From NCBI GenBank assembly GCA_037127315.1, contig JBBBDQ010001027.1, positions 365,001 to 429,000 on the forward strand: a stretch of 64,000 nucleotides of DNA. The letters run 5' to 3'. Below, piece after piece: positions 1 through 11,162 of this stretch (position 1 is the stretch's first letter; the number at the start of each line of letters is the position of its first letter). Both the position numbers and the translations under genes were made by a program. Source of the DNA: Ascarosepion bandense. Lineage: Eukaryota; Mollusca; Cephalopoda; Sepiida; Sepiidae. Below the pieces are notes generated by a model, which was given only the letters and a program-made list of their open reading frames with translations, ran no database searches and was not told where the DNA came from.

Positions 1-13
1 TAATGATAATATA

Positions 14-172
14 TGCTCTAAAAAGTCTGCCTTCTTCCACCGAACGCCCATAGCCCAGAGGTAGAATCGCCGACTGAGGCCAATTCGGTCGGGTTTCAAT
101 CCTGGGTTAAAAAGCAATCGGAGTCTAACCGTACTAATGAGCTGTGATACAGCGAAACAGATCTGTCTGCGG
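14..172 (+). repeat. tRNA-derived SINE, family A, copy 1
   Basis: The segment has a tRNA-like head: an A-box-like stretch (TAGCCCAGAGGTAGAATCG) followed about 30 bases on by a B-box-like GGTTTCAATCC. A body follows that ends in CAGATCTGTCTGCGGATGA and runs into an (AT)n tract. The same unit occurs inverted at 7637-7797 and direct at 24121-24282, so it is an interspersed family. Split A and B boxes are the mark of tRNA-derived, Pol III-transcribed SINEs; the parent tRNA is not identified. Confidence 0.75.
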
Positions 173-218
173 ATGACAATATATATATATATATATAGAA
201 AGAGAGAGAGACAGACAG

Positions 219-430
219 ACATGTCAGATTAAATAAATTGCAAACATTGTGTCTGCTTATTTTTTAAATGAAATCCGTTCATACTCGCGGATAATCTTTC
301 GCGTATTATAATTGAAAGATATCAGAAAGAGCTGACAAATATAATACGCGAAAGATTATCCGGGAGTATGAACGGATTTCATTAAAAAATAAGCAGACAC
401 AATGTATGCAATTTATTTAATCTGACATGT
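219..430. repeat. foldback element with about 90-bp inverted arms
   Basis: The left arm (219-312) and right arm (341-430) are near-perfect reverse complements around a 28-base centre. Both arms hold ACATGTCAGATTAAATAAAT-type outer ends and ATAATACGCGAAAGATTATC-type inner ends. A third partial copy of the outer end, with flanking sequence, lies at 10098-10168, so the sequence is mobile or repeated. No ORF is present. It may be a MITE or foldback element; no target duplication was recognised. Confidence 0.75.
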
Positions 431-592
431 CTAAAAGAAAATTTGCTGCCTAAATACACAAAACCCCTTCCTTTACCTAAACTAACATTTGGGTTTAGAA
501 TTTTCTTCATTCTCTGCTTAGAAGGGCTCGAAAAATGCATGCCTTGAAATGACATGTTGAAAATAGCTATTTTCCCACTAAGTTTTATCTGA

Positions 593-623
<31 letters not shown>

Positions 624-761
624 CTTAACTACTAAACGACATAATTGTTGCCAAAAAATAAAGTAACGAGGCACTGCTATAGCGAAAACACGCGGCAAAA
701 GCTTTCATGACTGGTAGCAAAGTTTAATAGCTGTTAGTAAAGAGAATGAGCTGAACAGGAA

Positions 762-830
<69 letters not shown>

Positions 831-954
831 AGTGAATACAGAACGAAGAAAGTTTTACAACGTCCAAAACATTAATTTAAAACAGTGCTCGATATATAAT
901 ATATAGAGCTGTGAATATTTATTATAAATTATGTTTTAGAACATGTACATAATT
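431..954. other. non-coding A+T-rich stretch with (AT)n tracts
   Basis: No gene is visible. It contains (AT)n at about 598-622 and a longer (AT)n at about 767-827. Confidence 0.6.
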
Positions 955-960
955 TTTTAT

Positions 961-1020
961 ATATTCACCACAAATAGTACATTTGTTTCGACATTGAAAC
1001 TTCAATGTCTCATCAGGCGG
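961..1020 (-). ncRNA. hammerhead-ribozyme-like motif, probably inactive
   Basis: On the minus strand a CTGATGA core (1016-1010) is followed by a 9-bp hairpin (1009-1001 with 998-990, 2-base loop), then GAAAC (989-985) and a 6-bp stem (986-981 with 975-970). This is the order core, helix II, GAAA, helix III of a type I hammerhead. Helix I can form only about 3 bp, and the base at the cleavage position (969) reads G, which the hammerhead does not accept. It is therefore best read as a decayed or degenerate ribozyme from a retroelement. Confidence 0.45.
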
Positions 1021-1022
1021 TG

Positions 1023-1236
1023 TGGATAGGAATGGAAAGTCTCTTTTCTTATATTTGGTCAGTTGTGTGTGGGACGTTGGTGGGGGTTAGTGATAAGGGA
1101 ACAAGTCTCATGGATTGACCGTTGGGAATTTTGAAGAAAGTGGTGCGGGTAGTTAATGTGTTTGATTAATGAGAGTTTTTGATTTCTAGACAGATTTAAC
1201 ATTAGCAGTTAGAATGTAAGTTTTTATTATCTTGCG

Positions 1237-1292
<56 letters not shown>

Positions 1293-1410
1293 TAACCTGC
1301 TTGCCAAAATACATTTTAAAGAAAACGGTAAACGATAAAATCATTGAAAATCGCCTTATGACACCACTCATGGTAAAAACCTAGCTCACGTAATAACTCG
1401 TTTACAAACG

Positions 1411-1467
<57 letters not shown>

Positions 1468-1484
1468 GACCGTTGCACATTTAC

Positions 1485-1517
<33 letters not shown>

Positions 1518-2111
1518 CAAGGGTCATTATTATAGTAAGGAGGATTATTCCAAAAGCAAATGATAAAAATTAAAAGCTCATTTTAAAATTATGTGGATTA
1601 TTCAATGATTTGTGAAGTTAACACTGGACCATTGTTGCTCCATATCAGCTAAAAACGTTACTCATAGTTTTTTCAAGTCACTCTAAACAGGGATGTTTTG
1701 AGTTTAAACTTTCACTGAGAATTTTTGAATTTGTAAAATATATGATGCCCGATTAAACGAAATCTACAAGTGAATGAGTAATTTTTACATCGCGATGAAG
1801 GGGAGATATATTTCCATTGAATTATGATAATTAAAAAATGTACATTGTTTTTTTTTTTTTTTTTTATTTAGTTCTTATAGTGTATTTTTGTATAGATAAA
1901 TATTTAGGGTTTCCTGTATTTGTCATCTGGTGATTTTTTTTAGAGATTTTTTCAAAGAAAAACTGCAAGCGTTATTGACCTGGCATCCTGGCTTTAGTTT
2001 GTTTTGTTTTTTCTGCCGCCATAACGGAGCTTCCCTATGACTTTTTTTTTTCTATAAATGGTAATTGTTTTTATGAACTTTCCGCTATGGTACTTAGACT
2101 TTATGGATTTT
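1023..2111. other. intergenic, microsatellite-rich
   Basis: No gene or recognisable element is visible. It holds a (GT)n tract at about 1239-1291, (AT)n at 1413-1464, an (AT)n/(GT)n junction at 1483-1517, and a T-run near 1850-1866. Confidence 0.6.
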
Positions 2112-2685
2112 TGTGGTGAAGTGGATATCGGCTCGGAACGAGAAATCGGGAAGCTGAGTTCGAACTCCAGTTGAATTTCTTGCATTCACTTACGCGCAAA
2201 TACCCTTGGGAAAGGTATTAATCCGTCTCTTCCCTTCCAGTTATGGATTAAATAACAGGACAAATTGGGTTCTATAGCCTTGGCTGGCAACCAGTCGTCT
2301 GCAGAAAATAATGGCAACCTACTGCGGGATAATCTTCTGCCCAGTCAGTCATGTCTCTTTCGAGATATGATCGCCAAAAGCGTGTATTACGTATGACACT
2401 TAACTGACTAACTGAATATAATAGTTGAAAACATTATTTAGGCTTTTACTGGGCATAAAGTGGGGGATCCGTTTTATATTGTTATGAAGTAATGAACTGA
2501 TCCCCTACTAATTACTACTTAATAATATAATACATATCTTCCCCCTCTAGCTATGAGTCAAATAACAGGACAGATTGGGTTCTATAGCCTTGGCTGGCAA
2601 CCAGTCTACCGCAAAAAGTAATGGCAACCTACTGCGGGATAATCTTCTGCCCAGTCATTCTGTCACTTTCGAGACATGATTCTTT
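2112..2685 (+). repeat. compound SINE B (head+body, spacer hairpin, second body)
   Basis: A tRNA-like head (GTGGTGAAGTGGATATCGG as A box, GAGTTCGAACTCCAG as B box) leads a body ending near 2416. A spacer (about 2417-2537) follows that carries GGGGGATC and GATCCCC on either side of an A+T loop. A second body without tRNA head runs 2538-2685. The two bodies share the AGCTATGRGT...TTGGCTGGCAACCAGTC core. The same order occurs at 12235-12840 and, inverted, at 40188-40772. Confidence 0.75.
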
Positions 2686-2698
2686 CTAATCCTTTTTA

Positions 2699-2780
2699 CA
2701 AATTATTTCTATCGCAAATACAAATAAAGTTATGATTATTTTAAAGTGTTCACGAACTTTATGGACACCCTGTATTTTCC
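2699..2780 (-). mobile_element. mariner-like terminal sequence fragment
   Basis: On the minus strand the segment begins near ACAGGGTGTCCATAAAGTTC and continues GTGAACACTTTAAAATAATC, the style of a Tc1/mariner-superfamily terminal repeat. No transposase follows, and the partner end was not found. Confidence 0.35.
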
Positions 2781-3079
2781 CGACTATTCTGTCCCACACT
2801 GTGATTCGATCCCTGTAGTTCGACTCCGGCGTGTGTTTAGCAAAGAATCTGAAGGCAAAATATCGCACGGAAAGAAAAATTTTGAAGGTGGCCACCTCGA
2901 AATATTATATCGTAAATAACGTCGTTGTTACTTCTGCTTTCTTTTACGACAGACTAATAGGCTAGATCTTCTTTTCGGCCAGTAATAACACCGTCTTCCT
3001 TCGTCTCTCTCTGACTCAACGTATACTCTTACTCCAACCGGGTTTCAACCTGTTATCTGACTATATTTTTCATATATAT

Positions 3080-4050
3080 AATCATATCGCCCCAAACGAG
3101 GTATTTTAATGCCACTGTCTTGCGGGGTTACATAGGAGAAAGAGTAACAGCTTATAGGGGGGGTCAGGAAGTGGGTAAGAGAAGAATGAGAATACTGATG
3201 AGACTAGAGTGGACGGAGAAAGGAGCATAAGAGAGAGGATACAAGTTAGTGAGATAGGAGATGATTATTGACTTTACATTTAAATTCTTGGAGATTGTAG
3301 CTGTCAGGGAAGCAAGTAAATGAAAGGAAATTAAATTTCACAAGTGGAAAGTGCGAGAAAAGAAGCTGCTGGAGTAGAATTTGCGTTTACAATTTATTGG
3401 TTTCACAGTAAAAGGATGGGACCTAGTTATTAATCTTGGTGCTCGAGTAAACTTTTCTATAGGGGGCACCAGTGAGCTAAGTTCATCGGAGCAGAAACCG
3501 TGAAAGTATTTGTAGAAGAGACACAGGGAAGCCAGATTGCGCCGGTGAGAAAGTGACTGTATCTGAGCTGCCAGGTCGGGATCTATCACATTACAGATTC
3601 TTCGTTGGATTTTGTCAAGGCCACCTAGGTAGATAGCAGGAGCACCCGATCAGATATGGCAACAAAATTCAATGCACAGGCGGATGGTAGATTTATATAT
3701 GTGAAGGATTGTTTCAGGCGGGAAAAACTTCCTGGCCCTACACAGAGAACCGACTTTCTTAACAGCGATTTAGCTATGGATTCTATATAGTCATTCCACT
3801 TGAGGTCTGTTGTGTGAGTTAAGCCGAGGAGGTACAGTGTTTTACTTTCAGGGAGACTAGCTTGATCCATGCTAATGGGTGGGTAGGAAGGATTGTCTGT
3901 GATGGTTAATAGATAGCAGCTTCATTTTGGAAGCATTAAAATTCACGAGCCATTTTTTACCCCAGTCTGACATGGATTGGAGGTTCTTTTCAAGCTCGGC
4001 AGCGAGGTTTGCTTTGCCTCAGCAGATTTTTGATCGATGCGAGAGTAAAC
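3080..4050 (-). pseudogene. LINE-A (Jockey/CR1-group) 3' fragment, copy 1
   Basis: This is the decayed C-terminal half of a non-LTR retrotransposon polyprotein. Recognisable words in order are SKTLYLLGLT, DLKWNDYIESIAKS, QSLSHRRNLASLCLFYKYFH and SDELSSLVPP. The order and spelling match the longer copy at 32639-34174. Frameshifts and stops break it. Its 3' end carries the family tail (GGGGCGATATGATTAT in sense) next to an (AT)n run. It is 5'-truncated, as usual for target-primed insertions. Confidence 0.85.
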
Positions 4051-4185
4051 CTTTATATGTTGGAAATCAAAATAATAAAAAACATTCAGTTACGTACATT
4101 TATTCTAAATTCACTGTATTTTATTTTAAACTTAATATGTATCCAAGTGACAAATTATTGCAGACGTTTATTATCGTTTTATTCT

Positions 4186-4575
4186 CTACTTTCTTCGGGT
4201 GATAAGAATTTTAAACCGAATCCTTTATTTCGATCGCTGGAGTATATCATTCTCATTCCATGCGCGATGCTACTTCCGGTAGCCATTAATTATCCCCCTT
4301 TTAACTTAACTTTTAAATAAAGTCATTTGTTCACCACTTTTATATCCTGGTATTGAACTCACAACTCTTTGGGTCAATTCACTGGAACTAACCAACGCCT
4401 ATATTCACTGGGCCATGTGTTCCAGTGATCAAAATAAAGGGTTCGGTTCGAAGTTTCTAACACCTGAAGAAGGTCGGAGCGTAGAACCGCTGAAACTTTG
4501 TAAGCATATTAAAGATGAGAACAACAGTTCGAACACTGCAAATAATGTAAGTATTACCTTATCTCAGAAGTATAG
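4186..4575 (-). repeat. inverted-arm SINE D, copy 1
   Basis: On the minus strand a tRNA-like head (TGGCCCAGTGAATATAGGCG, then GTTGTGAGTTCAATACCAGG) lies at about 4412-4340, and the body runs to about 4186. Directly before the head lies a plus-strand copy of the element's tail (4415-4575) with CTGAAGA at 4464-4470 and GAAAC at 4492-4496. The tail-inverted / head / body order is the same as in the copy at 41272-41700. Confidence 0.65.
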
Positions 4576-4904
4576 GCAAATAATAAAATTTTGCAAGTAT
4601 TCACGTTTTCTCTTTCCAAGGTTATTATATCCCTATTGGTTAATATAACCTTACAATATACGTTACGAAGACAACATGGTGTTGATAGAATATGCATAAA
4701 GACAACAACAACAAAAATACGGGACAGAGTCGTCCGGGTAAGCGATAAAAGGGGACTGACCAATAATCGTAAGAAGATGGACTTTGTGGCTGTGAGCAAA
4801 AGAGGCGGTCCAAGATATGAAGTTACACATTGAGGACATCAGTATTAGACAAATGGACGGTGTACAAATGAAAAGTGTGACAAATAACATAGATCCGACA
4901 AATA

Positions 4905-5255
4905 ACATAGAAAAAAGATATTTACATTATTCGGACTGTTATTCTCATCTTTGTTGCCTTATTCACGAATTTTCGGCCGTTGTACGCTCCGAACTTCTTC
5001 AGGTGATTGGAATTTTGAATTGAACCATTTATTTCGTTGACTGGTGTATATTGTTCTCGTTCCACGAGTCATGCCGCTTCCAGTTTTCTTCATTTAATAC
5101 AACTCTAAGTTTTTCCACCATTGCTGTAGTCATTGAACTCACAACTCTTTGGGTCAAGAAACTGGATTCAATCAATGCTTTTATCCACTGGGTCATATGT
5201 CCTTGTAAATAATTAGAATACCTCATCTCAGAAATATAGACAAATAGAAAAAAGA
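4905..5255 (-). repeat. inverted-arm SINE D, copy 2
   Basis: The minus strand reads a piece of inverted tail (TGAGATGAGGTATT, near 5236-5222), a tRNA-like head (TGACCCAGTGGATAAAAGC ... AGAGTTGTGAGTTCAAT), a body, and a tail with CTGAAGA (5002-4996), an imperfect hairpin and GAAAA. The tail ends in GTCCGAATAATGTAAAT, shared with the copies at 4.5 and 41.6 kb. Confidence 0.65.
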
Positions 5256-5548
5256 TACTTTTCAGAAATTGAGTAAGATTCAAAGGATCTAAAAACACCC
5301 TTAAAACAATAGAAAAAACATTTAGGTATACGATGTCTCTCTATAGTAAAAGATAAGAAAACAACCAGTCTACGAAGATAAAAATTCTGAATCCAAACCA
5401 ACACGGCGTGGTGAGAAAAACACTAAGACCTTACTTGCAACAGAAACCACCGTAAGAGTACAGTGAGGCTATGTCCCTAGCGTGGTGAAGCTGTGATCCT
5501 AATCTCTACAGTGATTGTAAAGATACTAAGGATGAATTATTTTTATAA

Positions 5549-6143
5549 TCGTCTCGCCCCAAACAAGGCAGTCTACTGCTACTGGTGCACAGGGGGTTAG
5601 ACAGGAGGAAAGTTATGAGAAAGAGTGGCAGGTTATAGGGCGTGTCAGGAAGTAGGTAAGAGAAGGGTTAAGATACTGAGAGTGGAGTGGACGGAGAAAG
5701 GAGCATCAGAGAAAGGATGCAGGTTAGTGAGATAGGAGATGACTATTGACTTTACATTTAAATTCTTGTAGATTGTAGCTGTCAAGGAAGCAAGTAAACG
5801 GAAGGGAATTCCACAGGCGGTAGGTTCGAGAAAAGAAGCTGTTGTAGTAGAATTTGTTTACATTTTATTGGTTTCACAGTAAAAGGGTGGGACCTAGTTG
5901 CTAATTTTGTGGCTCGGGCAAATTCATGCATAGGGGGAACCAGAGAGCTAAGTTCATCGAAGCAGAAACCGTGAAAGTACTTGTAGAAAAGACACAGGGA
6001 AGCCACATTGCGCTGTGAGAAAGTGACTGTATCTGAGCTGCCAGGTCGGGATCTATCACATTACAGATTCTTCGTTGGATTTTGTCAAGGACCCCTGGGT
6101 GGATAGCAGGAGCACCCGATCAGATATGGCAGCAGTATTCAAT
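5549..6143 (-). pseudogene. LINE-A 3' fragment, copy 2
   Basis: Minus-strand reading gives MASLCLFYKYFHGFCFDELS, then ATKLATRSHPFTVKPIKCK, the C-terminal end of the LINE-A polyprotein. Its 3' side is the family tail (GGGGCGAGACGATTAT). The 5' break falls just upstream of the WSGAP-like region. It is about 1.5 kb from copy 1 in the same orientation; the two differ by substitutions, so they are probably independent insertions. Confidence 0.85.
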
Positions 6144-6572
6144 GAGTACCTGTATTCTTTTTGAAAAGTACCCACTCATATGAATATTTTATATAGTTAT
6201 CATTAACCAAGTAGGTAATCTAGGTTAATGAATGGAATTAACAACAAAGTAGGCTACAGTCGTAAAAACTTTAAAATGTCGCGAATATTTAAGTAAAGAC
6301 AATTTCCTTTAACAAACACCGGTGACTAATTATGAGTCGAACTAAGATGACCGCAAGACAGTCAAACAAATATATAACTACGCCACAGAAAACCAACAAG
6401 AACATCATTGTGCTTCCAGGTTGACGTTGAATAAATATTGTAAGGATATTTATTGCGTGCATAAGGTTTGAACTTCCAAATCAGCAATGATTAAAATTTG
6501 AATTTACGAACAGATTTTGTTCGTATCTCACGAAGTTCGTAACTTGAAGGTTTTTAAGTAAACCATGCCACA

Positions 6573-6580
6573 CACACACA

Positions 6581-6611
<31 letters not shown>
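6573..6611. repeat. (CA)n microsatellite
   Basis: A near-pure CA run with one TA interruption, followed by a degenerate CAACACACG stretch. Position 6144-6796 around it shows no gene. Confidence 0.85.
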
Positions 6612-6796
6612 CACAACACAACACACGCACAACACACGCACCTAACTATATATAAGTAGTGTAATGACATCTAATGGTGACAGTCTGTTCCATATCAGTC
6701 AATGAGGATTCCGATCGGTTTTGAGCTCTGTGCCAACAATTCTTATATTTACAAATGCTCTACCCGGGATATTGAGCACTTTTACCCTATAGATGT

Positions 6797-7112
6797 CAGT
6801 CAGTCAGTTGAGAGCCATACGTGATACAGGCTTTGGGCGTGTATAACTTATGGCAGTCTCTCACGAAAGAGACATGACTGACTAGACAGAAGATTATCCC
6901 GCAGTAGGTTGCCGTTGCTTTCTACGGTGGACTGGTTGCCAGCCAAAGTTATAGAAACCAATCCTATTATTTTACCCATAACCGGAGGGAAGAGACGGAT
7001 TAATACCTTTCCTAAGGGTATTTCTGCGTAAGTGAATGCAAGGAATTCAACTGGAATTCGAACTCGGCTCCCCGATTTCTCGTTCCGAGCCGATATGCTG
7101 CACCACATCGCA
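6797..7112 (-). repeat. SINE B, full monomer
   Basis: Minus strand: head with ATCGGCTCGGAACGAGAAAT and B box GAGTTCGAATTCCAGTTGAA, then the body with AGGTATTAATCCGTCTCTTC and the GTTGCCAGCC-containing core, ending in CAGTCAGTCATGTCTCTTTC ... TGACTGACTGACATC. Here the spacer and second body seen in the compound copies are absent. An (AT)n run (7147-7192) lies on its head side. Confidence 0.8.
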
Positions 7113-7119
7113 CTCATAC

Positions 7120-7143
7120 CATAAATTATAATTTATCACATAA

Positions 7144-7194
<51 letters not shown>

Positions 7195-7636
7195 GAGCAC
7201 TGTCTAATGCAACTGTTTACTGATCTAATTTAAATCTAATGTCCTCTAACTGTTTAGTATGTATATATATGGGAAGCAACGTTTCTTTTAAGCATGTTTC
7301 GTTACAAACGACCGACAAGGAAGATTTTATTCATTTTTTTATTTAATTTTTCCGGTATTCTTACATGTTTCCTTTTTGCTGGAGATGAGAAATGTAAAAA
7401 TATTCCTTAAATATTGTTGTATGAGGAAAAATGACAACATCGGAAGCGACACCTTTGAGAATGGCCAGTGAAGTGGCTGAAAACGCTTGTAAAAATAATA
7501 ATTACGGAACATTTATACATTCCTTAATTCCACCGAAAAAAGGGTGGGAGAAACGTTTAAGAATACAGTAAAAATTTAATAAAATGTTCCTTTTCAACGA
7601 AACATTATATATATATATATATATATATATAAAAAG
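7120..7636. other. no gene seen; (AT)n and a weak ribozyme-like hairpin
   Basis: It contains (AT)n at 7147-7192 and 7608-7631. Near 7455-7485 there is a TTTGAGAATGGCCAGTGAAG hairpin followed by TGGCTGAAAACGC. This resembles the CTGAAGATGGC...GCCGAAA cores elsewhere, but the catalytic core is lost. Confidence 0.4.
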
Positions 7637-7797
7637 TCATCCCCTGACAGATCTGTTTCACAGCTCATCAGTACAGTTAGACATCCGATTTCTTTTTACC
7701 CAGGATTGAAACCCGACCGAATTGGCGTCAGTCGGTGATTCTACCTCTGAGCTATGGGCGCTCGGTAGAAGGAGGCAGACTTTTTAGCGTAAAGAAC
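7637..7797 (-). repeat. tRNA-derived SINE, family A, copy 2
   Basis: The minus strand reads CCCATAGCTCAGAGGTAGAA (A box) and GGTTTCAATCCTGGGT (B box), followed by the family body to GACAGATCTGTTTCACAGCTC-like sequence in inverted order. (AT)n tracts sit on both sides (7608-7631 and 7800-7864), suggesting that A+T tails or A+T-rich targets seeded the microsatellites. Confidence 0.75.
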
Positions 7798-7798
7798 A

Positions 7799-7799
<1 letters not shown>

Positions 7800-7864
<65 letters not shown>
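7800..7864. repeat. (AT)n microsatellite
   Basis: About 32 uninterrupted AT dinucleotides directly beside the SINE A copy. Confidence 0.9.
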
Positions 7865-7867
<3 letters not shown>

Positions 7868-8377
7868 GTGTCACTTTGCTGATTGATTCAACTGACTGCT
7901 GAAATGTCCTCACGAGTGGACAAAATGATCACAAAAGGTTTGTCTACAAAACGCCATTCGAGGTATTGAACATAACATCAATCAGCTTAGTGACAAATTC
8001 TATTTGTATTGATGCTCTCTTTGGTATCCAGCGCTTTATTGCAAAGAATGCTTGCCTAAAAGGCCTTTCTTTCAAAATTCCAGTGACTGACAGCATTTCA
8101 GCCTTTACAATATCGTTGTTATCACTATTGGTATATATACGGGGTGTATAAAAATATTTTTATGTTTCTCACAACAAAACAAGAGCAAAAGTCCATATAA
8201 ACATATGTACGCGAATCTTTCGTTTTTTAATTATTAAATTTAAAGAAAGTTTACTGCAGATGGCGTTGTGTTGCCATTTAGACGAGGTTACACTTGTCAT
8301 TCATCTACATTTGGGGCTAGTCTGTCTTCAACGTTTAATGCGTGTAGTAGTGAGTTATCTGAGAAATGTTTCGTTTA

Positions 8378-8560
8378 ACAATAGCAAGTGGTCCTGGCCA
8401 TGATGATAAACTGCATCCGGCTGCAAGGCCTCTGATTGAGAGGTTGGGAGGAACATAGAACCACCTCTTAATTGCTGTTGTTCTCAGGTTCACCCTGACC
8501 CGGGGTGGTAGCACCTGTTAGAGTCCCAGCTTTGGGCAAATAGTTAACCCCCCCCCCTCC
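8378..8560 (+). repeat. interspersed repeat C, copy 1
   Basis: The stretch with ATGATGATAAACTGCATCC, AGGCCTCTGATTGAGAGGTT, CACCTCTTAATTGCTGTTGT and GGTGGTAGCACCTGTTAG recurs inverted at 54352-54535 in the same order, so it is an interspersed non-coding repeat. No clear Pol III boxes were recognised. It seems to interrupt the decayed transposon region that runs on to 10020. Confidence 0.65.
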
Positions 8561-8944
8561 AAACTGGGATCAAAACACTATGAAAATATAAAAATACACT
8601 TTTATAGAAATATATACATAAAAATAGACTTTTTATTGAAAAATATACATTTTTGAAGGAAAAATATTACCAACAATACATTTTTGAACAAAAAATTATT
8701 GCCATAACACATTTTTGAAGGAAAAAAAATTATTTTCAGCAAAACATTTTTGAATAAAAAACTAGTTTTCAGTTTTCTAAAATAAAAAAGAATAAAAGCA
8801 AAAAAAATCTGATTAAATCAACTTTCTCACTATAACTGAACATTAACAAAAACTGTCTTAAAACTCCACCTTTTTGGCATTAAATAACCCACAAAGGTTG
8901 ACATACCGTTGAACAAAACTCAAACTCAAACAATGGCAGGATAT

Positions 8945-10020
8945 TTATATCGTGAGCACATAGGGCCGCAAAAATAGTAATGGACGCGAGACGGAACGGC
9001 TACATGAGATTGTGTTTCCAGACTGAAGGCAGCCGAGTCATCCAACCTTTCTTGTTGTTTATTGTTACTGAGACAAGAACCGTGGTATCACAAACTATGA
9101 ATCGAGAAAGATCGAGATCCGCTCGTACGTTCCACCACGAACACATTCTACACCCTATCGGAAACAATCCAGATACGTTGAGTGGCCCTAGCATGTTGTA
9201 CATCTCATAGTACCGTATGGAGAGTACTTAAAGAGCGGCTCCGGTATTCATATCATTTACAATGTGTGCAAGGCCTTCGCCCTATCATCACTCACCACGT
9301 GTGAACTTTTACCGATGGTTTAAGGCACAAACTACTAATTCGTTGTTTATCTCTTCAGTCTTGTTTACGGGTGAAACAACATTTGAAGGAGGTGGAATAA
9401 CAAATTTACACACCCAACATTTGTGGGCAAATCGGAATTTCCATGGTACAATACAGGCAAAACATCAGTTTAAACTGAAATTGTAAGTAACTGTCTGGTA
9501 GGTCCATATGTTCCCCCTACACGTCTTACAGACGCTATCTAGATGAACTTCATTGCTAACACATTTCTAGATCTGCTAGAAGATTTACGCATGCTATTAT
9601 GAAGACGCGTGTGGTTTATGCATGATGGAACTCCAGTACATGTTAGTCACATTGTTTGCGATTCACTTGCTGACATCTACCATGAAAGCTGGATAGTTAG
9701 AAAAGGGCCGGTTCCGTGGCCTGAACGTTCTCTCCACCTCAATTCTTTGTATTTTTTATCTGTGGAGATAGGTAGGGGACCATGACCTGCACGTTCCCCT
9801 GTCCTGTGGGGCCACTTGGTTTATGCAGTAGACATTAATAATGCAGAGACGCTTTATCAACGTGCCATGGGTTGGCTGTGAAACCATTCGATACCACATG
9901 GAAGTATTTGAAAACGGCCCGCCAATCAATGATCCAACGGGTGCATGCGTGTGTAGATGCAAACGGGAGACATTTTGATCATCTGCTATGAGTTGCTGCG
10001 TTGAGGTACAACGATGGTCT
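8945..10020 (+). pseudogene. decayed DDE transposase (IS630/Tc1/mariner-like superfamily)
   Basis: Pieces in three frames match, in order, an HTH-bearing transposase of a type common in arthropods and other invertebrates: an N-terminal HPIGNNPDTLSG stretch and LKERLRYSYHLQCVQGLRP, then the catalytic region. The first acidic block reads FTGETTF near 9365, so the expected Asp is Gly. The second, WFMHDGTPVHVSH near 9615, keeps its Asp. The third, near 9728, reads RSLHLNSL where an Asp is expected. The end reads HACVDANGRHFDHLL. Two catalytic residues are lost and there are many stops, so it cannot be active. It ends against a (CA)n run; no terminal repeats were identified. Confidence 0.7.
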
Positions 10021-10026
10021 TTTGGA

Positions 10027-10051
10027 CACACACACACACACACGTACACGA

Positions 10052-10097
<46 letters not shown>

Positions 10098-10263
10098 GAA
10101 ATTTTGTGTATTTAGGCAGCAAGTTTTCTTTTAGGCATGTCAGATTAAATAAACCGCAAACATTTTGTTAAACGTAGCCTTATAAAAAGGGAGATTGTAG
10201 TAACTAATGATATCCTAACAATTCTCAACAAATGGAAGCAAAAAATATCTATGTGTGTGTGAA

Positions 10264-10346
<83 letters not shown>
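10027..10346. repeat. microsatellite cluster (CA)n, (AT)n, (GA)n, (GT)n
   Basis: CA-rich runs at 10027-10078 are followed by (AT)n to about 10097. A partial outer arm of the foldback element from 219-430 lies at 10098-10168. (GA)n at about 10264-10299 runs directly into (GT)n at 10301-10346. Confidence 0.85.
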
Positions 10347-10348
<2 letters not shown>

Positions 10349-10349
10349 T

Positions 10350-11160
10350 GTGTATCTGGATAGCTATTTCTCTTTTTTGTATTATTCATTGAAGAACATG
10401 GTAATATTAAGAGTGGGGAAGTTTGTTTTTTTTTTTATTTCATTTTTATTTTTATTTTTGTATTCAATTTTTATATTTTCTTCAAATTTCTTTTGTTGAT
10501 AATAGATTTTCCAACATTATTTCCACGAGTCCTTTCAACCACTTTGTCTATCTTCAAGAAGTAAAATTGTTTTCAGGACGTTTTGTTTGGTCTAATATTC
10601 TCAAATTGAATGTTTTCATCGTCACGTGTTGTGACGTCATATCTTAAAGTATTTTTGGTAAAATGTTTCTGATGTCTTGCTATTATTGCTAAAATATTAC
10701 TTCCTATATTGAACAGCATTTTGTTTACTCTATAAAACTTTTTTTATAATTATTAATTTAATATCTGTAATCTTTTTGCAGTTATTGTTGTATATTAAGT
10801 ATGAGTTTTTTAACGATTATCTTACGAATGTTGGGCGAAGTTATTCTTTTTTATTACAATAATGATTAGTAATGTGAGTTCTTCATGGAGCTACCACAAT
10901 GATATTGACATGTTAATCGACGTGATAGTGTTGTAGTTTTATAAACAATGTATAATTGTATATATTTTCATTATCAGTAACATTGGAGATACAATTTCTA
11001 AAAGACAAGGACACTTATTGCATGTATTCATTATGTTTTGAATTTCATAGAAACTGAGTACGATGGAATTTCGAACACGTAATTCTTTGTATCAGGCCGA
11101 GTAACACTGACTACCTCAACAGCTTTTAGTTAATTATTAGGGTTGGTTCAATTCGGTACA
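10350..11160. other. A+T-rich, nothing recognised
   Basis: Short T-rich reading frames here are low-complexity and have no recognisable protein similarity. Confidence 0.5.
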
Positions 11161-11162
11161 CA

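Noticed and set aside
14..172. Genuine tRNA gene
   Set aside because: A and B boxes are present, but the cloverleaf acceptor and anticodon stems are not, and the unit recurs as an interspersed repeat.
9756..10079. 107-codon minus-strand open frame
   Set aside because: Begins in the (CA)n tract (Cys-Val repeats) and runs antisense through the decayed transposase.
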